A stretch of DNA of 26,397 bases, from assembly GCA_948684385.1 (NCBI GenBank), contig CAPQCU010000022.1, positions 1 through 26,397 of the forward strand, in the 5' to 3' direction. Source of the DNA: an uncultured bacterium (GTDB taxonomy: Bacteria > Cyanobacteriota > Vampirovibrionia > Gastranaerophilales > Gastranaerophilaceae). Both the position numbers and the translations under genes were made by a program. The number at the start of each line of letters is the position of its first letter. Position 1 is the stretch's first letter. Below the pieces are notes generated by a model, which saw nothing but the letters and a program-made list of their open reading frames with translations, was not told the origin of the DNA and ran no database searches. Positions 14,122-20,261 of this stretch are shown piece by piece.

Positions 14122-14426
14122 TTGGTATAATGTTAGTAATTTTTGTGCTGTTTCTAGTCTCTCTGCAGTATTCAATTCTCCATAATGATATGTTAACTGC
14201 CGGAATTGTTGGTATTATTGCATTGCTTATGGTAGTAACACTATTTATGACTTATGATAAAGAAGAAACTAAAAAAAAGCAAAGAGATGATGCTCTTATG
14301 TCTGCTTTTATGAAGAAACTTGAGAGTCCACCACAAAAAACAACTAATGTTCCTCAAAAGCCTGACAAAAAGGATGTCAATCCTAAACGCCCCGACCGCT
14401 CCAATGAGCGTAATATTGATTTGTAG
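14118..14426 (+). CDS. Small membrane protein sharing a C-terminal ERNIDL motif
   Basis: A 102-residue protein starting at an ATGA overlap with the HhH gene, so translationally coupled. Two hydrophobic helices (about 1-20 and 28-48) precede a Lys-, Pro- and Asp-rich tail. It ends KRPDRSNERNIDL, matching the upstream protein's KRIDRFDERNIDL at 10 of 13 positions. The codons differ (GAG AGG AAC ATT GAC TTA against GAG CGT AAT ATT GAT TTG), so this is not a recent DNA copy. Family unknown. A role with its coupled neighbour in the envelope is likely but unproven. Confidence 0.7.
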   Translation: MIGIMLVIFVLFLVSLQYSILHNDMLTAGIVGIIALLMVVTLFMTYDKEETKKKQRDDALMSAFMKKLESPPQKTTNVPQKPDKKDVNPKRPDRSNERNIDL

Positions 14427-14437
14427 CGCTCAATATG

Positions 14438-14452
14438 ATACCTTTAAGGTAT
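14438..14452. promoter_or_regulatory. Palindrome overlapping a start codon
   Basis: ATACCTTTAAGGTAT is a perfect 15-bp palindrome whose last two bases are the A and T of the ATG at 14451. In RNA it could fold as ATACCT/AGGTAT around UUA and hide both the AAGG and the start codon. On DNA it could be an operator. Confidence 0.4.
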
Positions 14453-14858
14453 GAGTAACACAAAAATAAAGCTTATACTTGTCATTGTTCTTTCAATACT
14501 TCTATTACCATTTGTTGCAGGTTATTTAATTTTGTGTTTGTTCCAGCCGATTTTATTTTTAGTTATGTTGGTTCTGTTTATGTTGTCTTATTATATAAAT
14601 AAGAAGCTTGATAGAAAGAACCCTTCTTTAGAACAAAATACAAAAGATAGTGTTTTAAATAAAATATTACGAATGTATTACCCTATAATGATATTATATT
14701 GCGCTTTAGTTTTGCCTTATGTTATTGTGTGGCAACCACGCAGAATGCTTGTGTTTTTTGCAGTTATTTTACCTGTTGCTGCAATTTATCTAAAACTTTC
14801 AGAAAAGCGAAAGATTTCACAAACATTTATTTCAAACTTCAATAAGAAAAAAAGTTGA
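14451..14858 (+). CDS. Small polytopic membrane protein, unknown
   Basis: A 135-residue protein with four hydrophobic helices (about 7-27, 30-48, 76-94, 98-113) and a basic cytoplasmic tail ending NFNKKKS. The loop between helices 2 and 3 is charged (NKKLDRKNPSLEQNTKD). No family recognised. The only ribosome-binding-site candidate, AAGG, is 1 nt from the ATG and lies in a palindrome covering the start codon, so translation may be controlled or the message may be led by a nearby promoter (a TATGAT at 14434-14439). It is 24 bp after the ERNIDL protein and probably belongs to the same envelope gene group. Confidence 0.65.
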   Translation: MSNTKIKLILVIVLSILLLPFVAGYLILCLFQPILFLVMLVLFMLSYYINKKLDRKNPSLEQNTKDSVLNKILRMYYPIMILYCALVLPYVIVWQPRRMLVFFAVILPVAAIYLKLSEKRKISQTFISNFNKKKS

Positions 14859-14873
14859 ATATTATGTAATTAA

Positions 14874-14902
14874 TTGATTTGTAGCTTGAAATTGTTTATA
14901 AT
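14874..14902 (+). promoter_or_regulatory. Promoter of the radical SAM-ycf46 operon
   Basis: TTGATT (14874-14879), exactly 17 bp, TATAAT (14897-14902). The expected +1 is near 14909, about 80 nt before the radical SAM start and 2 nt before a 29-codon reading frame. Confidence 0.7.
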
Positions 14903-14910
14903 GTGTATTT

Positions 14911-15000
14911 ATGAGAAGAGAGGAATTTACTGGAAGAGTTATTGCAACATTTTTGATAACAATCCAAACAAAAATAAAAGGTCGTAAATATGAAACTTAG
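14911..15000 (+). CDS. Possible leader peptide, 29 aa
   Basis: ATG at 14911 lies about 2 nt after the predicted transcription start. It opens a 29-codon frame (begins MRREEFTGRVIATF, ends KGRKYET) that stops at 14998-15000, overlapping the radical SAM start at 14990 in another frame. The layout suggests a leaderless leader peptide that couples translation to the downstream gene. The peptide is basic with one short hydrophobic stretch. It shows no obvious attenuator codon run, and it could be chance. Confidence 0.3.
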   Translation: MRREEFTGRVIATFLITIQTKIKGRKYET

Positions 15001-15580
15001 AGTTTTTAAAATATTAAAACATACAAAAGTTGAAGGACCCGGAACGCGCTATTGCATCTGGACTCAAGGGTGTTCAAGACATTGCAAAGGGTGTCAGGCT
15101 CCGCATACATGGTCTCATAGCGGGGGTGAACTTTTTGAGACAGAAAAAATTATCTCTGATATTTTGGCTCAACAAAATATCGAAGGCGTGACTTTCTTAG
15201 GTGGCGAACCTTTTGAACAAGCCGAAGCTCTGGGAGAAATTGCAGAAGCTGTTCAAAAACAAGGGCTTAGCGTTCTTTGTTTTACCGGCGGACTGATTGA
15301 AGAACTTAGAGAAAATCCTGTAAATCAAAAATTCTTAGATAATATCGACCTGCTTATTGACGGCGAATTTATTGAAGAAAAAGTTGACTATTCCCGCCCG
15401 TGGTGCGGCTCGTCTAACCAGAGATATCATTTTTTAACAAACCGCTATGATGAAAGTATTTTTACAAAATACAAAAACAAAGTTGAAGTTAATATCTCAA
15501 AAAACGGTGTTGTATTTATGAACGGAATGGGGAATTTTGAGGAGATACAGCAAAAGATTGATTTAATGCCCTTAAAATAA
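14990..15580 (+). CDS. NrdG-like radical SAM activase
   Basis: A 196-residue radical SAM protein with the iron-sulfur motif C-x3-C-x2-C at Cys28, Cys32 and Cys35 (GCSRHCKGCQ). It also has the preceding GPGTRY, HTW and SGG segments, GGEP at about 72-75 (SAM binding), and WCGSSNQRYHFL near 140, all of which align with NrdG, the activator of anaerobic ribonucleotide reductase. NrdG normally sits beside nrdD and makes its glycyl radical. Here there is no nrdD; the next gene, 34 bp on, is the Ycf46 AAA ATPase, so a different target is likely. AAAGG precedes the start. Calling it nrdG would be premature. Confidence 0.82.
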   Translation: MKLRVFKILKHTKVEGPGTRYCIWTQGCSRHCKGCQAPHTWSHSGGELFETEKIISDILAQQNIEGVTFLGGEPFEQAEALGEIAEAVQKQGLSVLCFTGGLIEELRENPVNQKFLDNIDLLIDGEFIEEKVDYSRPWCGSSNQRYHFLTNRYDESIFTKYKNKVEVNISKNGVVFMNGMGNFEEIQQKIDLMPLK

Positions 15581-15614
15581 TGGTATATTTTAAAAAAAGT
15601 AAGAGAGGTTTTTT

Positions 15615-17228
15615 ATGTGCGCATACAAGTTGTCAAATCTAATCAGGGCAAGATTTCCTATGATTTATATCCCGACTTTTGAAGAGGACAGGGTTACAAA
15701 ATACATTAAATCCATTGCAACAGATGAAAAACAGGTTAAGTTTCCAAGAGAAGTTTTTACGTGGACTGAAACAGCAGGGCTTTATAGCGATACCCAGAAA
15801 AAAACGATTTCTGATACAACAAGCCCGTGCAAGCTTCTTGAGTTTATCAGAAAATATGATAATGATGCTGTTTTTATTCTTTACGATTTTAACGTAAATT
15901 TCGGGATAAAAGGCAGAAATATTGATTACAATGTTGTTAGAAAAATCAGAGATATTATTCCGGATTTAAAACTTGGCTCTGTTAGAAAGACAGTTTTCTT
16001 TATTGCACCGACTCTTTTAATTCCGGAGTCTTTGCAAAAAGAAATTACAATATTTGATTTCCCGCTTCCAACACTTGCAGAAGTTAAAACTAAATTTAAC
16101 AGCATGCTGAAACAAAATAACAGTGTAGAAGTTGATGTTACTGATGAAGACAGAGATAAGCTTTGCAAAGCTGCGTTGGGATTGACTTTGCAGGAAGCGG
16201 AAAGCGCTTTTGCTCTTGCGATGGTTAATGACGGTAAAATTGATATCAAAGATTTACAAATCATACTGGAAGAAAAATCACAGGTTATTAAAAAGACCGG
16301 AATACTTGAGTTTATTAAATCTGAGTACTCAATCAAAGACATAGGCGGACTGGATAATTTAAAAAACTGGCTTCTAAAACGAAATAACTCCTGGTCAGAG
16401 CAGGCTAAAAGATATTGCATTCCGGCTCCGAAAGGTGTACTTGTAACCGGTGTTCCGGGCTGCGGAAAGAGCTTGACAGCAAAAGCAATGAGCACAATCT
16501 GGCAGCTTCCGCTCTTAAGGCTTGATTTCGGTAAAGTTTTTTCAGGACTTGTCGGAAGTTCCGAAGAAAATATGCGCAGAGCGCTTGCAACTGCTGAAGC
16601 TGTTGCGCCTTCGATCCTCTGGATTGATGAAATTGAGAAAGGTTTGAGCGGATTGGGTTCAAACGGTGACAGCGGAGTTTCTTCAAGAATTTTCGGTCAG
16701 TTTTTAACATGGATGCAGGAAAAAGAATCGCCTGTGTTTGTAATTGCGACTGCTAACAATATCAGCAACCTTCCGCCGGAACTATTAAGAAAAGGGCGTT
16801 TTGATGAAATTTTCTTTGTAGACTTGCCGACTCTTGCAGAGCGTAAAGAAATATTTAAGCTTCACCTTGCAAAGAGACTAAAAGACAAAGAAATTGCAAG
16901 TGAAGTTTCTGGAATCAAAGACCTTTGCGACCAGCTTGCAAAAATGACTGAAGGGTTTATCGGTTCTGAAATTGAGCAGGTGGTTGTGTCTGCGCTTTGC
17001 GACGCGTTCTTTGAAAACAGACCTTTGAAGTTTGAGGATTTAGAAAAGAATATTTCAACAACCGTTCCGCTTTCAATGACTCAAAGAGAACAGATTTTGG
17101 CTCTGAGAGCATGGGCAAATGTAAGAGCGGTTTCTGCAACAAAAACTTCAAACATGAAAGATTACAGCAAAGAAGATAATAACGAAAATGTTTCTGCAAG
17201 CAGAGGCGGTAGAACACTAGACTTCTAG
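15615..17228 (+). CDS. ycf46: Ycf46-type AAA+ ATPase
   Basis: A 537-residue protein with a family-specific N-terminal domain (1-245; RFPMIYIPTFEEDRV near the start) and an AAA+ module. Walker A is GVPGCGKS at 279-286, Walker B is ILWIDEIEK with Asp338-Glu339, sensor 1 is ATANN, and the arginine-finger region is PPELLRKGRFDE. A C-terminal helical lid follows, then a polar tail ending SRGGRTLDF. It matches Ycf46, encoded in cyanobacteria and some algal plastids. Synechocystis Ycf46 (Slr0374) has been linked to stress response and inorganic carbon use; the biochemical role is not settled. GAGAGG precedes the start. Its stop codon TAG runs directly into a 52-bp repeat unit. Confidence 0.88.
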   Translation: MCAYKLSNLIRARFPMIYIPTFEEDRVTKYIKSIATDEKQVKFPREVFTWTETAGLYSDTQKKTISDTTSPCKLLEFIRKYDNDAVFILYDFNVNFGIKGRNIDYNVVRKIRDIIPDLKLGSVRKTVFFIAPTLLIPESLQKEITIFDFPLPTLAEVKTKFNSMLKQNNSVEVDVTDEDRDKLCKAALGLTLQEAESAFALAMVNDGKIDIKDLQIILEEKSQVIKKTGILEFIKSEYSIKDIGGLDNLKNWLLKRNNSWSEQAKRYCIPAPKGVLVTGVPGCGKSLTAKAMSTIWQLPLLRLDFGKVFSGLVGSSEENMRRALATAEAVAPSILWIDEIEKGLSGLGSNGDSGVSSRIFGQFLTWMQEKESPVFVIATANNISNLPPELLRKGRFDEIFFVDLPTLAERKEIFKLHLAKRLKDKEIASEVSGIKDLCDQLAKMTEGFIGSEIEQVVVSALCDAFFENRPLKFEDLEKNISTTVPLSMTQREQILALRAWANVRAVSATKTSNMKDYSKEDNNENVSASRGGRTLDF

Positions 17229-17310
17229 GGGTAAATGCATTGGGCTGGATTTGAAGCTACAAATAGAACGTAAAACAACCGGTCAACCTCAAAGCAAAAC
17301 TACAAGTACA
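17229..17310 (+). repeat. 52-bp repeat unit plus degenerate second unit after ycf46
   Basis: Unit 1 runs 17229-17280: GGGTAAATG at 1-9, GGGCTGG at 14-20, CTAC at 29-32. It begins on the base after the TAG stop. Exactly 52 bp later GGTCAACCT (17281) opens a degenerate unit that is also found at the same position in the atpE-b' gap. The downstream gene's GGAG follows in 17311-17329. Confidence 0.8.
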
Positions 17311-17329
17311 ATTATAGGAGAAATAAATT

Positions 17330-17866
17330 ATGTCATGTTCGGTAGTAGCGATTCCATGGGCGATAGCGTGGATTGTAGGCGGAATTGCTTCACAAGCGGC
17401 AATAGCTGCTGCTGCAGGAGGCGTTTTTGATGATGGCGGGAAAGCTTTGATGAAAGCTCTTGAGACCAATAAAGGTGAGGTTTGTGATAGTTTAGCAAAA
17501 CAGTTTTTGGAAAAAAGTTTTGAAACCCCGTTTGTAGATAAAGAGCTTTTGTTTAAAACTCTTGAAGAACACGGAGTTGCTGATATTCACGAGGATTTGT
17601 ACGGAAAAATCAGCGGCAAAAGCGGTAATTTTATTTTAAACTTTGTACGCTCAGAAGAAGGGCAGCCTTACAACGTGCTGATTAAGTACCGCGAAAACGC
17701 TGATGTAGATAATGAAATGGAAAACTTAAACAGTGAATATGCGATAAATGTTCAGGAAGCGGCTTATAACGATATTATCGAAAACATAGAAAAACATAAT
17801 ATGGAAATAGAAAGCGAAGAAGTTTGCGATGATAACACAATTGTATTAACTATTAATCTGGAGTAA
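17330..17866 (+). CDS. Ycf35/DUF1257-like protein with hydrophobic N-terminal extension
   Basis: A 178-residue protein. Residues 4-31 are hydrophobic and Ala-rich (PWAIAWIVGGIASQAAIAAA), like a membrane anchor. Residues about 65-178 follow the Ycf35 (DUF1257) pattern: FVDKELLFKTLEEHGV near the start, a beta-rich middle, then LNSEYAINVQEAAYNDII and a final IESEEVCDDNTIVLTI. This matches the family's RYAY...EEA...GF...EEE...DGSI.L.L ending. The similarity is by pattern only and is divergent; ordinary Ycf35 has no N-terminal hydrophobic segment. It lies between ycf46 and a DUF2997 gene, the partners expected for Ycf35. GGAG precedes the start, and the DUF2997 gene follows after 3 bp. Confidence 0.6.
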   Translation: MSCSVVAIPWAIAWIVGGIASQAAIAAAAGGVFDDGGKALMKALETNKGEVCDSLAKQFLEKSFETPFVDKELLFKTLEEHGVADIHEDLYGKISGKSGNFILNFVRSEEGQPYNVLIKYRENADVDNEMENLNSEYAINVQEAAYNDIIENIEKHNMEIESEEVCDDNTIVLTINLE

Positions 17867-17869
17867 AAA

Positions 17870-18079
17870 ATGTCAAAGAAAATGAAGATAACCATTTCAC
17901 CAAGCGGTGAAATTCAGATGGAAACAATCGGGGTTAAAGGTAAAAAATGCCTTGATTATATTGAAGTATTAAAAAAGCTTGTTAAGGTAAATGTTGCTGA
18001 CACACAGCTTACGCAGGAATATTACGAAACAGAGAATGTCGTTTCTGATACAGAAAGCGCAGAAATAAGACTGGACTAA
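17870..18079 (+). CDS. DUF2997 family protein
   Basis: A 69-residue protein matching DUF2997: a beta start with a Gly turn (KITISPSGEIQMETIGV), then G-x2-C (KGKKCLDY, Cys near 26), a helix, and the LTQEYYET motif near the end. The function is unknown. In cyanobacteria the family is found near ycf46 and ycf35, as here. The ribosome-binding site GGAG overlaps the stop of the preceding gene, so the two are coupled. The single conserved cysteine is a candidate for metal binding or modification, which is interesting beside a radical SAM enzyme. Confidence 0.8.
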   Translation: MSKKMKITISPSGEIQMETIGVKGKKCLDYIEVLKKLVKVNVADTQLTQEYYETENVVSDTESAEIRLD

Positions 18080-18080
18080 A

Positions 18081-18117
18081 GGGCTAAAGGGGTATTGGAT
18101 TGATTTTTAAAACTTCG
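18081..18117 (+). repeat. Degenerate repeat copy after DUF2997
   Basis: GGGGTATTGGATTGATTTTT resembles the 52-bp unit with about 6 bp missing after GGGGTA. It starts a few bases after the stop, as elsewhere in the family, but is too decayed to be sure. Confidence 0.3.
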
Positions 18118-18146
18118 TTGCATAAGCTTCTTGTTTATGTTAGTAT
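18118..18146 (+). promoter_or_regulatory. atpB: Possible promoter of the ATP synthase operon
   Basis: TTGCAT (18118-18123), 17 bp, then TAGTAT (18141-18146) preceded by TGT, an extended -10 pattern. Expected start near 18153, leaving about 19 nt with GAGAGG before the GTG start. The match is moderate, and read-through from the ycf46 group is possible. Confidence 0.4.
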
Positions 18147-18171
18147 TAGAAAATAGAAGAGAGGTTATTCG

Positions 18172-18867
18172 GTGAGCGAAGGACATTGGATTGTTGAGAA
18201 GGTAATTGCCGGTCATAATATGGCATTTAATATGGATACGCTTATTGCAATGTGGGCAGCAATGGCTTTTTTGCTTGTTGTATCTTTTATTGCAACCAGA
18301 AAGCTGACGATTTTTCCTACAAAGCTTCAATATGTATTTGAAAGTATTCTCGGCTATTTCAGTAATCTTGTAGATGGCATGATTCATAAAGACGGGCAAA
18401 AACATTTTCCTCTGATTGCGTCTCTGTTTTTGTTTATCGTGACTGCAAACCTTATGGGGCAGCTGCCTTTAAAGATGATTGAACTTAAACATGGTGAAAT
18501 TGCTTCACCTACAAATGATATAAATTTAACCGCAGGGCTTGCTGTAATTGTACTTGTGTACTATGTTGCAGCCGGTTTGATGAAGAAGAAACACAAGTTC
18601 TTACTGCATGAAATTTCTTTTGTGGGAATTATTTCAATGCTGGTTGAGATTTTGGAGCTATTTACCAGACCTTTAACACTGGCATTACGACTTTTTGGTA
18701 ACATTCTTGCAGGAGAAATCCTTATCACAGCTCTTTTAGGGCTTTGTGCCTGGGGGCTTCCTCTGCCGATTATGTTTTTTGAAATATTGGTTGCCTGTGT
18801 ACAGGCGTTAGTGTTTACAATGCTCACTACGGTGTATATAGCAACGGCTGTAAATGACGAACATTGA
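18172..18867 (+). CDS. atpB: F-type ATP synthase subunit a
   Basis: A 231-residue membrane subunit forming the ion half-channels of Fo. It starts at GTG with GAGAGG about 10 nt upstream. The essential stator arginine is Arg173 in LALRLFGNILAGE, facing the c-ring carboxylate. Other family landmarks are MGQLPLKMIE, EILELFTRPLTLALRLF and the last helix with QALVFTMLTTVYIATA. The length is close to the cyanobacterial subunit. It opens an operon a-c-b'-b-delta-alpha-(B-box protein)-gamma; atpI is not found upstream. Beta and epsilon are missing here, as in cyanobacteria where they form a separate operon. Confidence 0.95.
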   Translation: MSEGHWIVEKVIAGHNMAFNMDTLIAMWAAMAFLLVVSFIATRKLTIFPTKLQYVFESILGYFSNLVDGMIHKDGQKHFPLIASLFLFIVTANLMGQLPLKMIELKHGEIASPTNDINLTAGLAVIVLVYYVAAGLMKKKHKFLLHEISFVGIISMLVEILELFTRPLTLALRLFGNILAGEILITALLGLCAWGLPLPIMFFEILVACVQALVFTMLTTVYIATAVNDEH

Positions 18868-18889
18868 TGATTAAATAAAGGAGAGAAAA

Positions 18890-19135
18890 ATGGAAGAAGT
18901 AAAAACAATTTCAGAAATGGCACAATTAGGTGCAGGTATTGCAATGGGTTTTGGTGCAATTGGTGCCGGACTTGGTATTGGTTTCGCAACAAAAGGTTTG
19001 ATGGATGCAATCTCAAGACAGCCGGAAATCGCTGGTAAAGCAGTAGGTTTCTTCCTTGTTGGTGCAGCTCTTGCAGAAGCTTGTGCGATTTACGCATTAG
19101 TTATTGCTATGAAACTTTCAGGAATGATGGGCTAG
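18890..19135 (+). CDS. atpE: F-type ATP synthase subunit c
   Basis: An 81-residue hairpin of two membrane helices with the polar loop SRQPE (42-46) and the ion-carrying Glu63 in GAALAEACAIY. The residues at the sodium-ligand positions of Na+-type c subunits (Gln in the first helix, Ser/Thr after the Glu) are Ile30 and Ala64 here, which points to proton coupling. The glycine-rich first helix (GAGIAMGFGAIGAGLGIG) is normal. GGAGAG precedes the start. The stop TAG is followed at once by the tandem 52-bp repeat, which separates this highly translated gene from the b' gene. Confidence 0.96.
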   Translation: MEEVKTISEMAQLGAGIAMGFGAIGAGLGIGFATKGLMDAISRQPEIAGKAVGFFLVGAALAEACAIYALVIAMKLSGMMG

Positions 19136-19272
19136 GGGTAAATGTATCGGGTTGGATTCAGGACTACAGGCTTAATGTAAAAAAACTGGGTAAATGTAAT
19201 TAGCTTTTATTGGAGCTACGAGCTTAAAGTTATTTTACAGGTCAACCTTGAAGTCGGATTACAGGTGAAAAA
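19136..19272 (+). repeat. Exact 52-bp tandem repeat between atpE and b'
   Basis: Units start at 19136, 19188 and 19240, spacing 52 and 52. Units 1 and 2 share GGGTAAATGTA, CTAC at 29-32 and CTTAA at 36-40 but differ between, so this is an old duplication. Unit 3 starts GGTCAACCTT like the second unit after ycf46, keeps GGATTACAGG, and is cut at 33 bp by the b' start; its AGGTG is the b' ribosome-binding site. Confidence 0.85.
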
Positions 19273-19743
19273 ATGGAATTTAATGGAACATTTCTGGTAA
19301 CGATAATATCTTTTCTTGTGTTTGTCTTTTTGATGAACAAGATTTTGTATGAGCCGATTAACAAAATCGTTGCTCAAAGACAAAGCTTTGTTGATGATAA
19401 TTTGCGCTCTGCGGATGAAAATCGCAAAAAAGCAGACGAAATTTCAACTCAAAAAGACGAAAAAATTAAAGCTGCAGGAAGTGAAGCTAAAAACCTTTAC
19501 TCTAAAGCTGTTGACGGATTTAAAACCCAAAAAGACGATATTGTGAATTCTGCCCGAATTGAAGCCGGAGAAGAACTCTCAAGAGAGTATGATAATTTAA
19601 AAAATCTATCTAATGAGGCTAAAAATGCTTTGAAAGGCAGAATGAACGAACTTGCAAATGATATTTCTGAAAAAATTCTTGGTTATAGAAGCGAAGTTGA
19701 AGGCTTTGATGACGAAGCTGTAAACAGAATTCTTTACAATTAG
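19273..19743 (+). CDS. atpF': F-type ATP synthase subunit b'
   Basis: A 156-residue peripheral stalk subunit. One N-terminal membrane helix (about 6-25, FLVTIISFLVFVFLMNKILY) is followed by the conserved EPINKIVAQRQ and a long charged coiled coil rich in Lys, Glu and Ala to the end. A second, distinct b subunit follows, and such b'/b pairs are typical of cyanobacteria and other phototrophs. In cyanobacterial nomenclature b' is atpG; I avoid that symbol because it usually means gamma. AGGTG ahead of the start lies in the last repeat unit. The b gene starts 8 bp after the stop. Confidence 0.9.
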   Translation: MEFNGTFLVTIISFLVFVFLMNKILYEPINKIVAQRQSFVDDNLRSADENRKKADEISTQKDEKIKAAGSEAKNLYSKAVDGFKTQKDDIVNSARIEAGEELSREYDNLKNLSNEAKNALKGRMNELANDISEKILGYRSEVEGFDDEAVNRILYN

Positions 19744-19751
19744 GGGCGCAG

Positions 19752-20261
19752 ATGGAAAACTTTGGTGAAATTCTAAATTATATAGGCAGAACAAATCTTT
19801 TTAACTTTTTGATTTTTCTTTCAATTATCATTTTTCTTGTAAAGAAAATTGATGTTTCAGGAAAGTTAGAAAGCGCAAAGAACGGAATTGCTCAAAATAT
19901 TGAAAACTCAAAAACAGCAAAATCTGATTCTGAGTCTTTGCTGAAAGAAGTTGAAAAGTCTGTTGAAAATTTGGAAGAAGAAATTGAAGCTATTATCAAA
20001 AAATCAGAAAATAATGCGCGCCTTGTCGGAGATAAAATTCTTGAAGATGCAAGAAGTTTGGCTCTTAGTGTAAAAGATAATTCTGTAAAATCAGCAGAAG
20101 CAAGAGCGGGACATTTAAAAAACGATATTTTGAAACGCGCAATGAAAGCTTCTGTTGAAGTTGCTAAAGACCATATTTTGAGTGAACTTGGAAGAAATTC
20201 TGATTTACATAACAGGTTAATTGATGAAAGCATTGATGCTTTAGACGGGGTGGTTTTGTAA
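19752..20261 (+). CDS. atpF: F-type ATP synthase subunit b
   Basis: A 169-residue peripheral stalk subunit: short polar N-terminus, membrane helix (about 16-31, LFNFLIFLSIIIFLVKK), then an uninterrupted charged helix (residues 35-150) with heptad-like Leu/Ile/Ala positions. A C-terminal segment (LIDESIDALDGVVL) likely docks delta. It pairs with b' in a heterodimeric stalk. The stop TAA shares its last A with the ATG of atpH. Confidence 0.9.
   Translation: MENFGEILNYIGRTNLFNFLIFLSIIIFLVKKIDVSGKLESAKNGIAQNIENSKTAKSDSESLLKEVEKSVENLEEEIEAIIKKSENNARLVGDKILEDARSLALSVKDNSVKSAEARAGHLKNDILKRAMKASVEVAKDHILSELGRNSDLHNRLIDESIDALDGVVL

Noticed and set aside
14990..15580. Naming the radical SAM gene nrdG
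   Set aside because: No nrdD nearby and the gene is linked to ycf46; the family match alone does not identify the target.
16405..16710. Long antisense frames opposite ycf46 and similar ones opposite pgpH, atpF and gatA
   Set aside because: They lie wholly within well-supported genes, have Ser/Leu/Phe-rich compositions typical of reversed coding frames, and lack ribosome-binding sites.
18890..19135. Sodium-coupled c subunit
   Set aside because: The Gln and Ser/Thr ligand positions are Ile30 and Ala64, so the sodium signature is absent.
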